Virus record (IMG/VR): IMGVR_UViG_3300047449_000027
Span: 1 to 37,353 of that record
DNA: 37,353 nt
Reading direction: 5' to 3' (one strand)
DNA from: a virus
The notes beneath the pieces were generated by a model. That model searched no databases, had not been told where the DNA came from, and saw only the letters and a list, made by a program, of their open reading frames with translations. This document shows positions 18,315 through 26,545 of the stretch, piece after piece (position 1 is the stretch's first letter; each line of letters opens with the position of its first letter). The position numbers and the translations under genes were made by a program.

Positions 18315-18960
18315 TAGAATGTTTTAAAGGTTTCGTAGAGTTCTTTAGCCTGTTGTTTAGTTGCCCCTTCCTTTACTTTCATCTGCTCATAAGGATTGAA
18401 GTCCTGGGGCTTATAGGACTTCCCTTTAGACGCGTTTACGTTCGCCAACAAACACATGGAGGCAGAAGTGTGATTCCATTGTAATTCGTCAGCCAAAAAC
18501 AGGCCAGATATAACGGACGAAACCTCGGCCAAGGTCATGGTCCAGAAAGACTCAGGCGGAATCCCCCTCTTCAGGCATTCGTGATAGAACTTCTTGATAG
18601 AGGGAGGGTCGCTTGGGCCCTCGTCCGCTACTTCTTTCCCGACTCGTCGGATCCCATCGCTTCTGCAATGGATTCTGACACGGTCTCCAGTTGATCCGTG
18701 TCTAGTATCTCAGCGATAAAGAGTTCTTTATCTGCCTTGAACTTTTTTCCTGCGTACAGATTGCTGTTGACTACGCTGTAGTATGCAATCATAGGTACTG
18801 ATGTTAGTGGGTCTGAAGAAACCCATTTGTCGAAGTCCTTAAGCTCAATCTTTTCGTTCTTTAAAAGAATCCTTAAGGTGTTCATTGTGAACAGGGCGTC
18901 GTGTTCCTTCTTCTTAAAGGTAACCTTAAACTCGCCTCGAAAGTTGTTTGATAAGTCCAT
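18314..18960 (-). CDS. tail assembly chaperone GT fusion made by -1 ribosomal frameshift, 215 aa
   Basis: The upstream frame (18960 to 18628) ends TCG GGA AAG AAG TAG. This contains the slippery heptamer G GGA AAG at 18640-18634, the same heptamer used by lambda G/GT. Slipping back one base at 18634 continues through GAA GTA GCG GAC with no stop until 18314, giving 109 + 106 residues. The intervening stretch includes DPPSIKKFYHECLKRGIPPESFW and then the in-frame segment starting MTLAEVSS. A separate start at 18538 exists but leaves 18539-18627 unexplained, so frameshifting is the better reading. The GT form guides tail tube assembly around the tape measure. Confidence 0.85.
18628..18960 (-). 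CDS. tail assembly chaperone G, 110 aa (zero-frame product)
   Basis: This is the short product made when the ribosome does not slip at 18634-18640. It is a helical, charged protein with a conserved-looking LRILLKNEKIELKDFDKW middle. It lies between the tail tube and tape measure genes, the invariant place of this chaperone in siphoviruses. Family-level identification is from position, size and the shift signal, since these proteins diverge fast. The gene follows an intergenic terminator, so its expression is likely reduced relative to the tail tube. Confidence 0.85.
   Translation of the reverse strand: MDLSNNFRGEFKVTFKKKEHDALFTMNTLRILLKNEKIELKDFDKWVSSDPLTSVPMIAYYSVVNSNLYAGKKFKADKELFIAEILDTDQLETVSESIAEAMGSDESGKK
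18634..18640 (-). promoter_or_regulatory. -1 programmed frameshift site GGGAAAG
   Basis: On the minus strand the heptamer is read G GGA AAG, which allows both tRNAs to re-pair after slipping back by one base. It lies two codons before the TAG of the zero-frame gene (18630-18628). This is the pattern and the exact sequence of the lambda G-T site. Confidence 0.85.
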
Positions 18961-18973
18961 GTGGTTGATTAAA

Positions 18974-19008
18974 TAAAAAAGAGGGCGACACGACTTTCAT
19001 GCCGCCCT
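18974..19008 (-). terminator. rho-independent terminator after the tail tube gene
   Basis: On the minus strand AGGGCGGCA (19008-19000) pairs with TGTCGCCCT (18990-18982) as a 9-bp stem containing one G-T pair and a 9-nt loop, followed by C and a run of six T. It lies between the tail tube gene and the chaperone genes, so it would set tube protein expression above the downstream tail genes. Confidence 0.8.
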
Positions 19009-19024
19009 ATGAAAGACCTAATTA

Positions 19025-19633
19025 TTAGGCAATCTCCTTGTACAAGTCTCCGTATCCACGGAAAGTTGCGCTGTATGTCGCGATATCGTCTACACCGCCA
19101 GTCAGTGACGCTGATTCGATAAGCGCCTGGCCTACGTAAGAAACAACACCAGCGTCGTTTCCAACTCCGTCATCTCCAATCTTTGTTGCAAAACGCACCA
19201 GTACGTACTTTGAGTCCTTTGCTAAATCCAAGATCGTAACAGGAGTGCCTGTATCTCCTGATCCGTTTGCGGTCAGATCAATAAGACCGTCTACTGAGAA
19301 GTTCCATGAGAACGCACCTGAAGCGATATAGTTGGTTGATCCACCCACACCGTTACGTGCTGCAACCTCGTTGATCGTGTTTGAAGCGTCCATTGTGGTC
19401 GTTGTCGCTGCGGCACATAAGTCTGTTGTTGCAATTGTAATTGGAGTTAGGTCTCCAGTTGCGGCGGTAGAGAACCCTAAAAACTCTTTAGAGGTCCCGT
19501 CAATGACAATTACCTTTCCATCACTAAGGCTAGTGCCTGTTTCGTTGATTGTGCCTTCGTGTATTTGTAGAGGAGAAATCGATCCCCCGTCGATGGCGTA
19601 AACGCCTAATTGATTTGATGCTACTGTAGCCAT
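19025..19633 (-). CDS. major tail tube protein, 202 aa
   Basis: The length, the beta-rich Thr/Gly/Ala-rich composition and the position (after the head-tail joining genes, before the chaperones) are those of a siphovirus tail tube protein of the TP901-1/lambda V type. A central segment (SGAFSWNFSVDGLIDL) and the C-terminal GYGDLYKEIA end on strands typical of the tube fold. It is followed by a strong terminator, as expected for an abundant structural protein. No extra Ig-like domain is present. Confidence 0.85.
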   Translation of the reverse strand: MATVASNQLGVYAIDGGSISPLQIHEGTINETGTSLSDGKVIVIDGTSKEFLGFSTAATGDLTPITIATTDLCAAATTTTMDASNTINEVAARNGVGGSTNYIASGAFSWNFSVDGLIDLTANGSGDTGTPVTILDLAKDSKYVLVRFATKIGDDGVGNDAGVVSYVGQALIESASLTGGVDDIATYSATFRGYGDLYKEIA

Positions 19634-19651
19634 GATTGATTAATTTTAGAA

Positions 19652-20116
19652 TTATGTTCTGTTGGTTTTTCTATGAATATCCTTTAGCATTTCTACAATG
19701 CCTTTGTTTGTGAGTCTAATTACTTCTTTGGTTCTGGCTGCAAACATTTTAGAGAAATGGATTCTTTTTCCTTTCTTTATCTGCCTTGCTGGACGAGCAA
19801 AAAAGTGAGCCCTCCATCCCGCTGACTTTCCCTTCACCTTGGGCGCCACCTTTCTTCCGTAAACATTTGACCTAGTGCCTTTGATCTTGCGATTCCCCAT
19901 TGGCTTGTCTAGACCACCCGTACGACGCTCTAGCTTCTGGTACATTTGGCCTTTGTTAAAAGCGTTTTGCCATGGCTTTACCGACTTCGTTAAAACCTTG
20001 TCGATCTCATGTTCTGCCGCTTTAGTCCCAAACTGCTTGCCAAACGAACGGAGAGACTTTTCTAAGTTCTTAATACCGTTATTTTGAATCACTAACCTTA
20101 CACTGCTCTTAGCCAT
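19652..20116 (-). CDS. HK97 gp10-like tail completion protein, 154 aa
   Basis: A small basic protein encoded between the head closure gene and the tail tube gene. The pattern of an N-terminal helix (IKNLEKSLRSFGKQFG), a central Arg/Lys/Gly-rich loop region (RRTGGLDKPMGNRKIKG) and a C-terminal helix fits the HK97 gp10 family at the neck. The C-terminus is dominated by Lys and Arg. It would cap the tail where it meets the head. Confidence rests on gene order as well as composition. Confidence 0.75.
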   Translation of the reverse strand: MAKSSVRLVIQNNGIKNLEKSLRSFGKQFGTKAAEHEIDKVLTKSVKPWQNAFNKGQMYQKLERRTGGLDKPMGNRKIKGTRSNVYGRKVAPKVKGKSAGWRAHFFARPARQIKKGKRIHFSKMFAARTKEVIRLTNKGIVEMLKDIHRKTNRT

Positions 20117-20118
20117 GA

Positions 20119-21522
20119 CTATATTAGTTTGTAGGTTAGATCAACACCTGTCGCAGATTCCGTGTTTTCAGAATGCGTTCCAGTGGTTGTATTTGGAGAG
20201 AAGTCTACATTAAAAGTAATTGATCCTCCTTTGTGGTCACTTAAAAGTGTTTGAGATTCTGCAAAAGAAATACCTGCTGGTCCCGACTCTGAAGCGACCT
20301 CAAAAGTGGCAGCAACGTCCTCGGTTGTTCCGTCCACCTTGGTCACAACGGCAGAGTTTATTACGCTTATCCTTAACCCACCAGTCGAATCCGTTACACG
20401 AACGTTTCCTGTTTTTGGCTTCTCCTTAGAAAAAGAAGTGAGTATGTCTTCTTGGCTGTTTGTGGAAACACGACCGCTCAACTGACCTCCCTGACGAAAC
20501 GTCCTGGATGTGATGTCAGTAGGAAAAGAAAGAGAGTGGTTAGTAACCGTTACAGGGTGTCCGTACTCTGAGTAAACAGATCCGCCCGCTGTTCTAGTCA
20601 CTGAGTTCTCACTGTCCCTAGAGTTTAAGGTGCTGAGGTAATTTGCAATAGGTCCAATCGGTGTTAACCTGTAGTAAAGAAATCCCTGAGTGTCTCCGTA
20701 AGGAGTGCTGTACTGAGCAGCATCCACATCAGACCAGTTGGCCGTGGTTGCTTTGTAGAACTTGTTCCCGTTTGTGTCCGTAGTAGCAGAAGCAGTCCCT
20801 GCACCGATCAATATGTCTGTACCTGTAAACAAGGACACTCCTCCCACCTCCACACGGGCATAGGGCGAGGCGTCGCTTGGGTACATGTTGTACCAGGCAG
20901 ACGTGTAGCTTCTTATCTTTCCGTCAGCGGGAATAGCCAAGTCTCCTGCAACAGTGTACGGGAACCTTTCTTGCACGCTCGTTATGTTTGAGGACTCTTG
21001 GGAAGCAGCCCCGTCACCAATCGTGAGTGTAGCCGCAGATCCAAATACGTAGTTACCGCCTGACTGCTTAGGAAACGGAGCGTTCTCTATGACCTTAAAA
21101 TCAGCAGACGTTCTGGTATGATCAGAGTCGTAAGCTGTTATGAATTCATAGTCCTCGTTCGGTAATCCGAAAAAAGTATCGTCGTCCCGGAGCTCGGCCC
21201 GAAGCTTCAGTACCTCGTGCCGCCCTTCATACTGTATAGAGTAGATCCGAAACTTACCTCCCTCAAAGTAGATGAGGTCCTCAAACTTAACACCCTTAAA
21301 GTACCTACAGCGAATCTCCGCTTTGATCTTACCTGTGCGCTGATCTTGGATCTGGTCCTCCGATGCTCCTGCTGATGGTGTACCTATGTACTTAAACTCA
21401 GCGCCTACGTCTTGCTTGACCAAAGACACTGTCTTGATCTTCTCCCCTCCGCTACTAACGGTCATTGATTCCCTGTAGAAGGAAATCTTATTCTTCATGC
21501 TGCCTGGAGTAAGTACCGCCAT
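20119..21522 (-). CDS. head closure / head-tail adaptor with a large C-terminal extension, 467 aa
   Basis: Residues about 8-115 resemble the phage head-tail joining family (SPP1 gp16 type): KNKISFYRESMTVSSGGEK, then VGAEFKYIG, then a FEDLIYFEGGKFRIYSIQYEG strand pair. That domain alone is the usual full length (about 110 aa). Here it is followed by some 350 residues rich in Ser, Thr and Gly with many Tyr, probably beta-structured and unrecognised. The extension could be a neck decoration or collar fibre. It shares one base with the gp6-like connector upstream. Confidence 0.75.
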   Translation of the reverse strand: MAVLTPGSMKNKISFYRESMTVSSGGEKIKTVSLVKQDVGAEFKYIGTPSAGASEDQIQDQRTGKIKAEIRCRYFKGVKFEDLIYFEGGKFRIYSIQYEGRHEVLKLRAELRDDDTFFGLPNEDYEFITAYDSDHTRTSADFKVIENAPFPKQSGGNYVFGSAATLTIGDGAASQESSNITSVQERFPYTVAGDLAIPADGKIRSYTSAWYNMYPSDASPYARVEVGGVSLFTGTDILIGAGTASATTDTNGNKFYKATTANWSDVDAAQYSTPYGDTQGFLYYRLTPIGPIANYLSTLNSRDSENSVTRTAGGSVYSEYGHPVTVTNHSLSFPTDITSRTFRQGGQLSGRVSTNSQEDILTSFSKEKPKTGNVRVTDSTGGLRISVINSAVVTKVDGTTEDVAATFEVASESGPAGISFAESQTLLSDHKGGSITFNVDFSPNTTTGTHSENTESATGVDLTYKLI

Positions 21523-22163
21523 CAGTATCGTCTTACGGAACCCAGCAGCCGCTGGACACCCTCTTTGATTTCCGTGGTGATACCTCCTACATACTCAGCC
21601 TCCCGGTGCGAATCATAGTGCGCCACTAGCATAAGTGCTGCCTGGGTAAATTGCTTGGGAAGGTCTTTTACATTCTCTCCTCCCGATAGAGTAATCTTAT
21701 ACAGGTCGTAGTCCTGGTCCTCGTTGAGATCGTCGGGAGCCTCTGCTCCTGTGAAGTCAATCTGGATTGGGTACCCTGTATTTCTAACCTTTGCCTTAGC
21801 GTCTGTGTAGGCCACGTAGTTTCCTGACGTGTCCAGGTAGTCGATATCGTCTACGGTATACGATCCTGTGACGTTACGAAGTGTTTGGAATTCGTTTGCG
21901 TCAAAGCGATCCATATATACCGTCACGGTTGACAGCTTGGCGGCGTCTCCTGACTGGAGGGCATAGGTCGAGTCCTCGTGCAAAGCGGGCGTGCTAGAAC
22001 AGAACACACGATTGGTCGTCGTGAGCATGTAGTCCATCGATGCTTCGAGGTATGAGTTGATCAAATCGTCAGCCTCCCCTTGCTCATAACGCAAGTGGCC
22101 ACGAACAATGGACAAAGGAACTAGGTCTTCTGCGTAGTAATTCTGGGTGACGATTGTTTTCAT
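21522..22163 (-). CDS. head-tail connector (gp6-like), 213 aa
   Basis: The N-terminal helices (VPLSIVRGHLRYEQGEADDL, then INSYLEASMDYMLTTTNR) match the pattern of HK97 gp6/SPP1 gp15-type connectors, in which 'L..hlr...ded..i..yl.aA......' is conserved. The C-terminal helix (LPKQFTQAALMLVAHYDSHRE) is also typical. A region of about 90 residues between them is an insertion relative to the common 100-aa family. It would dock under the portal. It follows the capsid gene's terminator. Confidence 0.85.
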   Translation of the reverse strand: MKTIVTQNYYAEDLVPLSIVRGHLRYEQGEADDLINSYLEASMDYMLTTTNRVFCSSTPALHEDSTYALQSGDAAKLSTVTVYMDRFDANEFQTLRNVTGSYTVDDIDYLDTSGNYVAYTDAKAKVRNTGYPIQIDFTGAEAPDDLNEDQDYDLYKITLSGGENVKDLPKQFTQAALMLVAHYDSHREAEYVGGITTEIKEGVQRLLGSVRRY

Positions 22164-22173
22164 TTCTTTGGTT

Positions 22174-22210
22174 TAAAAAAAGGGGACGACCGCAACAGCC
22201 GCCCCCCTTT
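22174..22210 (-). terminator. rho-independent terminator after the capsid gene
   Basis: On the minus strand a G-rich arm (AAAGGGGGGCGGC) pairs with a C-rich arm ending CCCCTTTTTTT, with a small bulge and a loop around TGTT. The terminal T tract spans about 22174-22181. It separates the protease-capsid gene from the connector genes and would favour capsid expression. Confidence 0.75.
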
Positions 22211-22228
22211 CATTCGGTTATACGTTAA

Positions 22229-24226
22229 TTAAGCTACAGCCTGCATGCCGTCGAAGCCATCAACGTTCAACGCTTTAACATCGCGATATACGTTCGCAAT
22301 GATTCGAGTCACGCCGTGATCCGCGTCGCTGTAAGGGTCAATGATGAGGTTCAATCCACCCCAGGTTCCCGTTACGAGTTGCTCGATGTCGAACATGAAG
22401 AACTCACCAGTAGTTACTTGAGAAGAGATCATTGTCTCGTATCCCATAACCGAGCGATTGTCACGCGGAGAGTTGGCGAACAACATACCAGAACCAGCGT
22501 CGTGGCTCAAAGAACGCAAGGTGCGGAAAGCTCCAGCACCAGACAAACACTTGACGTTAGCCAAGTCTACGTCACGACCCAGCAGTCGAGACTCAAGGTC
22601 GAGTGGGTTTGGAGAGGTTGCTCCGCCTCCGTCGGAATAAGAATCCAAAGTGCCAGCAGATGCAGCGTGATCGTCCGCAGCGGCTGATACAGCAGCAATG
22701 ATGTCAGCGTTGAACTTCTTAGCAATTGCATCACGGATGTCCTTTGCAAGGAAAGCACCCATGTCGTCAGCAGACTGAGCCAGCATCTGGTCGGTAACCT
22801 GCGTGTGAGCAGCGTAGCGAGTTGGAGACAAAGACACAGGAGAGAAGCTAGTCAGTGTAGACACTTTTTCAGCACCTTCCGCTGGCTTGTCAGCAGCAAG
22901 TGGGGACTGTTGTACCTGGAAAACAACATCTCCAGTCAACCCTGTCAGGTTTCGTGCTCCCATGCGAGCAGCCAAATCTACAGGCTTAAACGCTTCGATG
23001 ATTCCGTTGTCAACCGTTCCGATTGTACCGCCGAAGGTTTGAGCTGTGTAGGAGCCGGATGCCCCGATGTTGCCTGTTCCCATGACAGGAGCGTCTGCAC
23101 GCACAATAAACTGAGGGATGCAGATGCCGCCCGCTACGTTTACTTTTGCGTTTGAGAACTCATTACGAGCCTCTTGGTTCATCTCTGCTTCTAGGCCAGT
23201 CAATTTGCCCTGAGCAGCTTCCTTTACCATCTTGCCGAAGCTAAATTGCTTGGCAGTGCGGGCCTCTGAATCGCCGAGGCCCTGGACGAACGCAGGAGCG
23301 TTCTTCTTGTTTTCTTTTCCCATAGTGGAATTTTGTTTGTTTGATTTATTATTACGAGCCTCGGTTGGCTCCTTTTTTTCTGTGTTAAACGCCTGTGAAT
23401 ATGGATGCGGCAAAATTGCTGGATCTACTAATTCATCTACTCGCTCTTCTTCTTCGTCCTCTTCCTCTTCTTCTTCGCGCTCCTCGTCGTCCTCTTCCTC
23501 TTCTTCCTCCTCTTCGGATCGCATCTCCTCGTCCTCTTCCTCTTCTTCTTCCTTCTCTTCCTCGTCTTCTTCGTCCTCATCCTTTACGCCATCGTAATCG
23601 GAATCAACGCCAGGAGGTCGTGTCTCTGCTTTCTCTTCTTCCTCTTCTTCCTCGTCCATGTAGCCCTTCTCTTCCTCGTCCTCTTCTTCGAGTTTTCGAA
23701 GTTCAGCTTCTACACCTTCGTCGAGGAAAGCCTCCATCGATCGCAAAGCAACCTCTGTAGTTGGGTAAGCACCCTGAGTGGTGGGCGACACATCAAACAA
23801 TGTTTCCACTTCGTTAATTACACGAAGGTTGACACCGTCCTCTCGGCTCTCCCACGAGTCGTCAGAGATTGTGAATCCGAAGCTAGAAGTAGACACGTTG
23901 CCCATACGGATGTTCTCCGCTAGGTCCTTCGCATAACTCTGACTTCCGAGTTCAAATCGGTACTTGAGACCCTTGTCATCGACTTCCAGTTCTAATCCGC
24001 GACCCACGCGGGCCAATGGCATATTCCAGTCGTGATTGAACAGAGCGACAGTGTTAGTCATGTCAGCACCGTCAAAAGCACCTCGTGCAATTCGCTCGGC
24101 AAACCTTCCGCCAATAACGGTCTCGTCTTCAAATCGAGCGGCATATCCCTCCACGACCACGTTCCCGTCCTTTTCAGAACGGATCTCAAAGTCGGAGTTC
24201 AGTGACCTCTTTTCTAAGTTTTCCAT
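22229..24226 (-). CDS. HK97-type prohead protease fused to major capsid protein through an acidic linker, 665 aa
   Basis: Residues 1-165 are a U35 prohead protease: His65 in FNHDW and Ser115 in SSFGF are the expected catalytic residues. Residues about 175-265 are an almost uninterrupted Glu/Asp tract. Residues about 300-665 are an HK97-fold capsid protein (an N-terminal helical part, then GGICIPQFIVR and the later domains). The linker probably replaces the scaffolding delta domain. A DSDYDGVKDEDE segment (209-220) resembles a DxDxDGxxD calcium-binding loop. Met301 follows an A-rich stretch and could start a separate capsid protein of 365 aa. Confidence 0.9.
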   Translation of the reverse strand: MENLEKRSLNSDFEIRSEKDGNVVVEGYAARFEDETVIGGRFAERIARGAFDGADMTNTVALFNHDWNMPLARVGRGLELEVDDKGLKYRFELGSQSYAKDLAENIRMGNVSTSSFGFTISDDSWESREDGVNLRVINEVETLFDVSPTTQGAYPTTEVALRSMEAFLDEGVEAELRKLEEEDEEEKGYMDEEEEEEEKAETRPPGVDSDYDGVKDEDEEDEEEKEEEEEEDEEMRSEEEEEEEEDDEEREEEEEEDEEEERVDELVDPAILPHPYSQAFNTEKKEPTEARNNKSNKQNSTMGKENKKNAPAFVQGLGDSEARTAKQFSFGKMVKEAAQGKLTGLEAEMNQEARNEFSNAKVNVAGGICIPQFIVRADAPVMGTGNIGASGSYTAQTFGGTIGTVDNGIIEAFKPVDLAARMGARNLTGLTGDVVFQVQQSPLAADKPAEGAEKVSTLTSFSPVSLSPTRYAAHTQVTDQMLAQSADDMGAFLAKDIRDAIAKKFNADIIAAVSAAADDHAASAGTLDSYSDGGGATSPNPLDLESRLLGRDVDLANVKCLSGAGAFRTLRSLSHDAGSGMLFANSPRDNRSVMGYETMISSQVTTGEFFMFDIEQLVTGTWGGLNLIIDPYSDADHGVTRIIANVYRDVKALNVDGFDGMQAVA

Positions 24227-24236
24227 TATTGGTTAT

Positions 24237-24842
24237 TTATTTAGATGATAATTTATGCCCCTTTGGAAAGAGGTCTGTGTCATGCTTTCCGCCTCGGAAC
24301 TTCTCATTCTTTAAGGCGTAAAGATAGCTGTTTACTCTAGCAAAGGCCCACTGCTCAGGAGACTTGACGCTCGGCCTTACGCTGCCAGGGTTTGTCTTGT
24401 AGGCTCCGATTCCTCGGTTGTAAACTTTTTGCAAAGTAGCCTTGGTGGTTTTCTTGTAACTTGCGTCAACCCCTTCGTTGTGATCTTCTGCCTTCTTCTT
24501 GAGGGTGTCCGCTGCGGCTCGCTTTTCTTTTTCAGCCTTGTTGATCGTGCGTTCACACCAACCCTTCATGCTATCACCACCCCAGGCAGCGTACATGATT
24601 GATCCGCAAATATCCTTGCCTTTGTCGTTCGTGAACTTTCCTTGATCGTAAGTCTTAGCTCGTGACAAAAAAGAGAAGGTGCGCTTCACTGTAGACAGGG
24701 TAAGCTTTTGGCCTGAAGACAATTGCTTGGCTCTAGTCCAACCCACGCTGGTTCCACAGCTCGTGCCTTTCTCCTCCTTGTGTTTCAAGGCGGCTTTGGC
24801 GCGGTTTTTAGCGGCCTGTGGATATCCTCCGTAGGTCGCCAT
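24237..24842 (-). CDS. phage protein with CGT-VGW motif and DUF5824-like C-terminus, 201 aa
   Basis: The N-terminal half has YPQAAKNRAKAAL, then CGTSVGWTRAKQL, then SFLSRAK, then GSIMYAAWGG, a set of blocks common in phage head-gene neighbourhoods. The C-terminal half (about 130-200) resembles DUF5824 (TLQKVYNRGIGAYKTNPGSVRP, WAFARVNSYL). It is encoded between the portal and capsid genes and overlaps the upstream gene by one base. Its role is unknown; position suggests virion assembly. Four Cys are present. Confidence 0.75.
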   Translation of the reverse strand: MATYGGYPQAAKNRAKAALKHKEEKGTSCGTSVGWTRAKQLSSGQKLTLSTVKRTFSFLSRAKTYDQGKFTNDKGKDICGSIMYAAWGGDSMKGWCERTINKAEKEKRAAADTLKKKAEDHNEGVDASYKKTTKATLQKVYNRGIGAYKTNPGSVRPSVKSPEQWAFARVNSYLYALKNEKFRGGKHDTDLFPKGHKLSSK

Positions 24843-25228
24843 TATGCTAGGTCACTGATTACTGAGGCTGCGATAGCCGCCGTTAGTGCGGCAGCGTTTT
24901 GTGCGGCAGCGTATCCATAAGTGATCTGCCAGACGCCCTTTCCTACACGTTGTTGCCACGGAGAGGTATCTTCTGCCGCTGCGTCTTCTGCGGTGACTAA
25001 GTCTCCGACAACTCCAGTCAAAACCGTAATAGCAGCAGGGTCATAGAGTTTCATCGCCGTGGCCAACTCCTTCACCATAACGAGCTGTTCTGCCGCGTCT
25101 GGATCAGCAGTGCCCTGGAAATAAGCCTGATGAGTCGTGGATAATTGTATCTTAGTGCCATCGGTACCCACAGCGGCTGTGGATCCCTTCGTTCGCACGT
25201 TGTTTACTTCAAAGTAGTGTGTGGGCAT
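24842..25228 (-). CDS. hypothetical protein between portal and capsid, 128 aa
   Basis: Unrecognised. The N-terminus (HYFEVNNVRTKG) looks beta-structured and the C-terminal 35 residues are Ala-rich and helical (AAAQNAAALTAAIAASVI). No membrane segment is evident apart from that Ala-rich tail. It sits one base from the next gene and one base past the portal stop. It may be a minor head or scaffolding protein. Confidence 0.7.
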   Translation of the reverse strand: MPTHYFEVNNVRTKGSTAAVGTDGTKIQLSTTHQAYFQGTADPDAAEQLVMVKELATAMKLYDPAAITVLTGVVGDLVTAEDAAAEDTSPWQQRVGKGVWQITYGYAAAQNAAALTAAIAASVISDLA

Positions 25229-25229
25229 G

Positions 25230-26498
25230 TTATTCGTTGTTTTCGTCTTCTTCTAGGTTCATTTTCGCCTGGTTATCAACCCCGTCAGAACCCTGTTCAT
25301 CCCCTTTAGAAACCACAGCGCTAGCGTAGTCAGACATAGAAGAAAGCGGTATTTGATTAAGTTGTATATGGTGGTTGTCACCGCCTTGAACCGGAGCCAA
25401 ACCTTCCTTAGACCTGACTTCATTGATCGATAGGACTCCATCAGATAAGAGGGAGTGATAGTAGCTGGACCGGGAAGTGGAGTCTGCCCGCAGCATGGAG
25501 TCGATGTCGAACCGACAGGAAAGGCTGTTGTCTTTTCGTAGCACTTTCCGTTCGATTTCAAGTTCGATTCGGCGCACCCACGGCAGGATTGTCCCCTGGA
25601 AGAATTGTAGTGTTTGCTGTTCATAGTTGTCGTAAGATGAGTTGCCTTCCATGCCGATGATGGCTGGAGGGACTTGGAAGAACCTTGCGATCTCTTCCGC
25701 TGTGTGCTTCTTGACTTCTACAAACTGTAGTTGCTCCAAAGGCACAGAGAGCGGTTGGTAAGCAAAGCCACCCCCCAAGATAGCGACCTTGTGGGCATTC
25801 TTCTTACCCATAAACTCCTGCTTCCAACGCTCACTGGCCTCCCTCATCTGCTCAATTGTAAGCGGCTCCTTCGTTGTGAGGATACCGCCGAGCATCCCGC
25901 CGTTCTCAAAGAACGTGCTGCCGAAATTCTGGATCGACTTGGCGGTGTTGAGGTTTTGGATCTGTATGTTAGTTGGGTTCTTGCCCCTAAAAGCCTTGAC
26001 CTCCAGGATTTGTTCCTGTGGGATTGGGCTAGGCGAACCTGTGTATGTGTACCAGCGGCTGCCGTCAGGCTCTACCTTAGACTGAACCTCCGTAGCAGGA
26101 AGCCAGTAGATCTCATCGTCGAGAAGCAAGGCTGTACCAATGCCGTAGAGCAGCGCGTCGCTGACAATCATCTGCCAGAACTCATACGCACCCATCATAG
26201 GGTTTGGTTCGACGGCCATCATGCGGCTTACCGGGTGAGACGGCATCGGACGGCGAATACCGTCTTTGTCTACCTTCTCTACCGTAACGGCCATAGACGC
26301 AATCGTGTCTGAGATTTTGCTTACGCAAGCGTAGACAGCAGAGAGGGTTAGTGTGTCAGCTCCAGAGTTTAGCGTGGTGTCACTAACAATAGTGCTCAAC
26401 CACCCCGTGTGGGCCTGAGTAGGAAAGACAGGAGCGGCAGCTCGCTCTTCCTTGTTCAGTCCTAAAATACGTTGAAAGAGGTTGCGTTCCCTGGCCAT
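25230..26498 (-). CDS. HK97-family portal protein, 422 aa
   Basis: Conserved phage_portal family blocks are present: LSAVYACVSKISDTIASMAV near residues 52-71, HPVSRMMAVEPNPMM near 87-101, then ALLYGIGTALL, and a late PPAIIGMEGNSSYDNYEQ block. At 422 aa it is of usual length. It forms the dodecameric channel through which DNA enters. It lies 47 bp downstream of the large terminase, as in HK97-like phages. The C-terminus ends in acidic residues. Confidence 0.95.
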   Translation of the reverse strand: MARERNLFQRILGLNKEERAAAPVFPTQAHTGWLSTIVSDTTLNSGADTLTLSAVYACVSKISDTIASMAVTVEKVDKDGIRRPMPSHPVSRMMAVEPNPMMGAYEFWQMIVSDALLYGIGTALLLDDEIYWLPATEVQSKVEPDGSRWYTYTGSPSPIPQEQILEVKAFRGKNPTNIQIQNLNTAKSIQNFGSTFFENGGMLGGILTTKEPLTIEQMREASERWKQEFMGKKNAHKVAILGGGFAYQPLSVPLEQLQFVEVKKHTAEEIARFFQVPPAIIGMEGNSSYDNYEQQTLQFFQGTILPWVRRIELEIERKVLRKDNSLSCRFDIDSMLRADSTSRSSYYHSLLSDGVLSINEVRSKEGLAPVQGGDNHHIQLNQIPLSSMSDYASAVVSKGDEQGSDGVDNQAKMNLEEDENNE

Positions 26499-26545
26499 TG
26501 GCGCGAATATACTACAGAGGTAGTGGTACTAGAAGAATTTTTAGA

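Noticed and set aside
23232-23597. Serine-rich frame opposite the capsid gene
   Set aside because: It is the antisense of the Glu/Asp codons (GAG/GAA read as CTC/TTC/TCT) and has no independent support.
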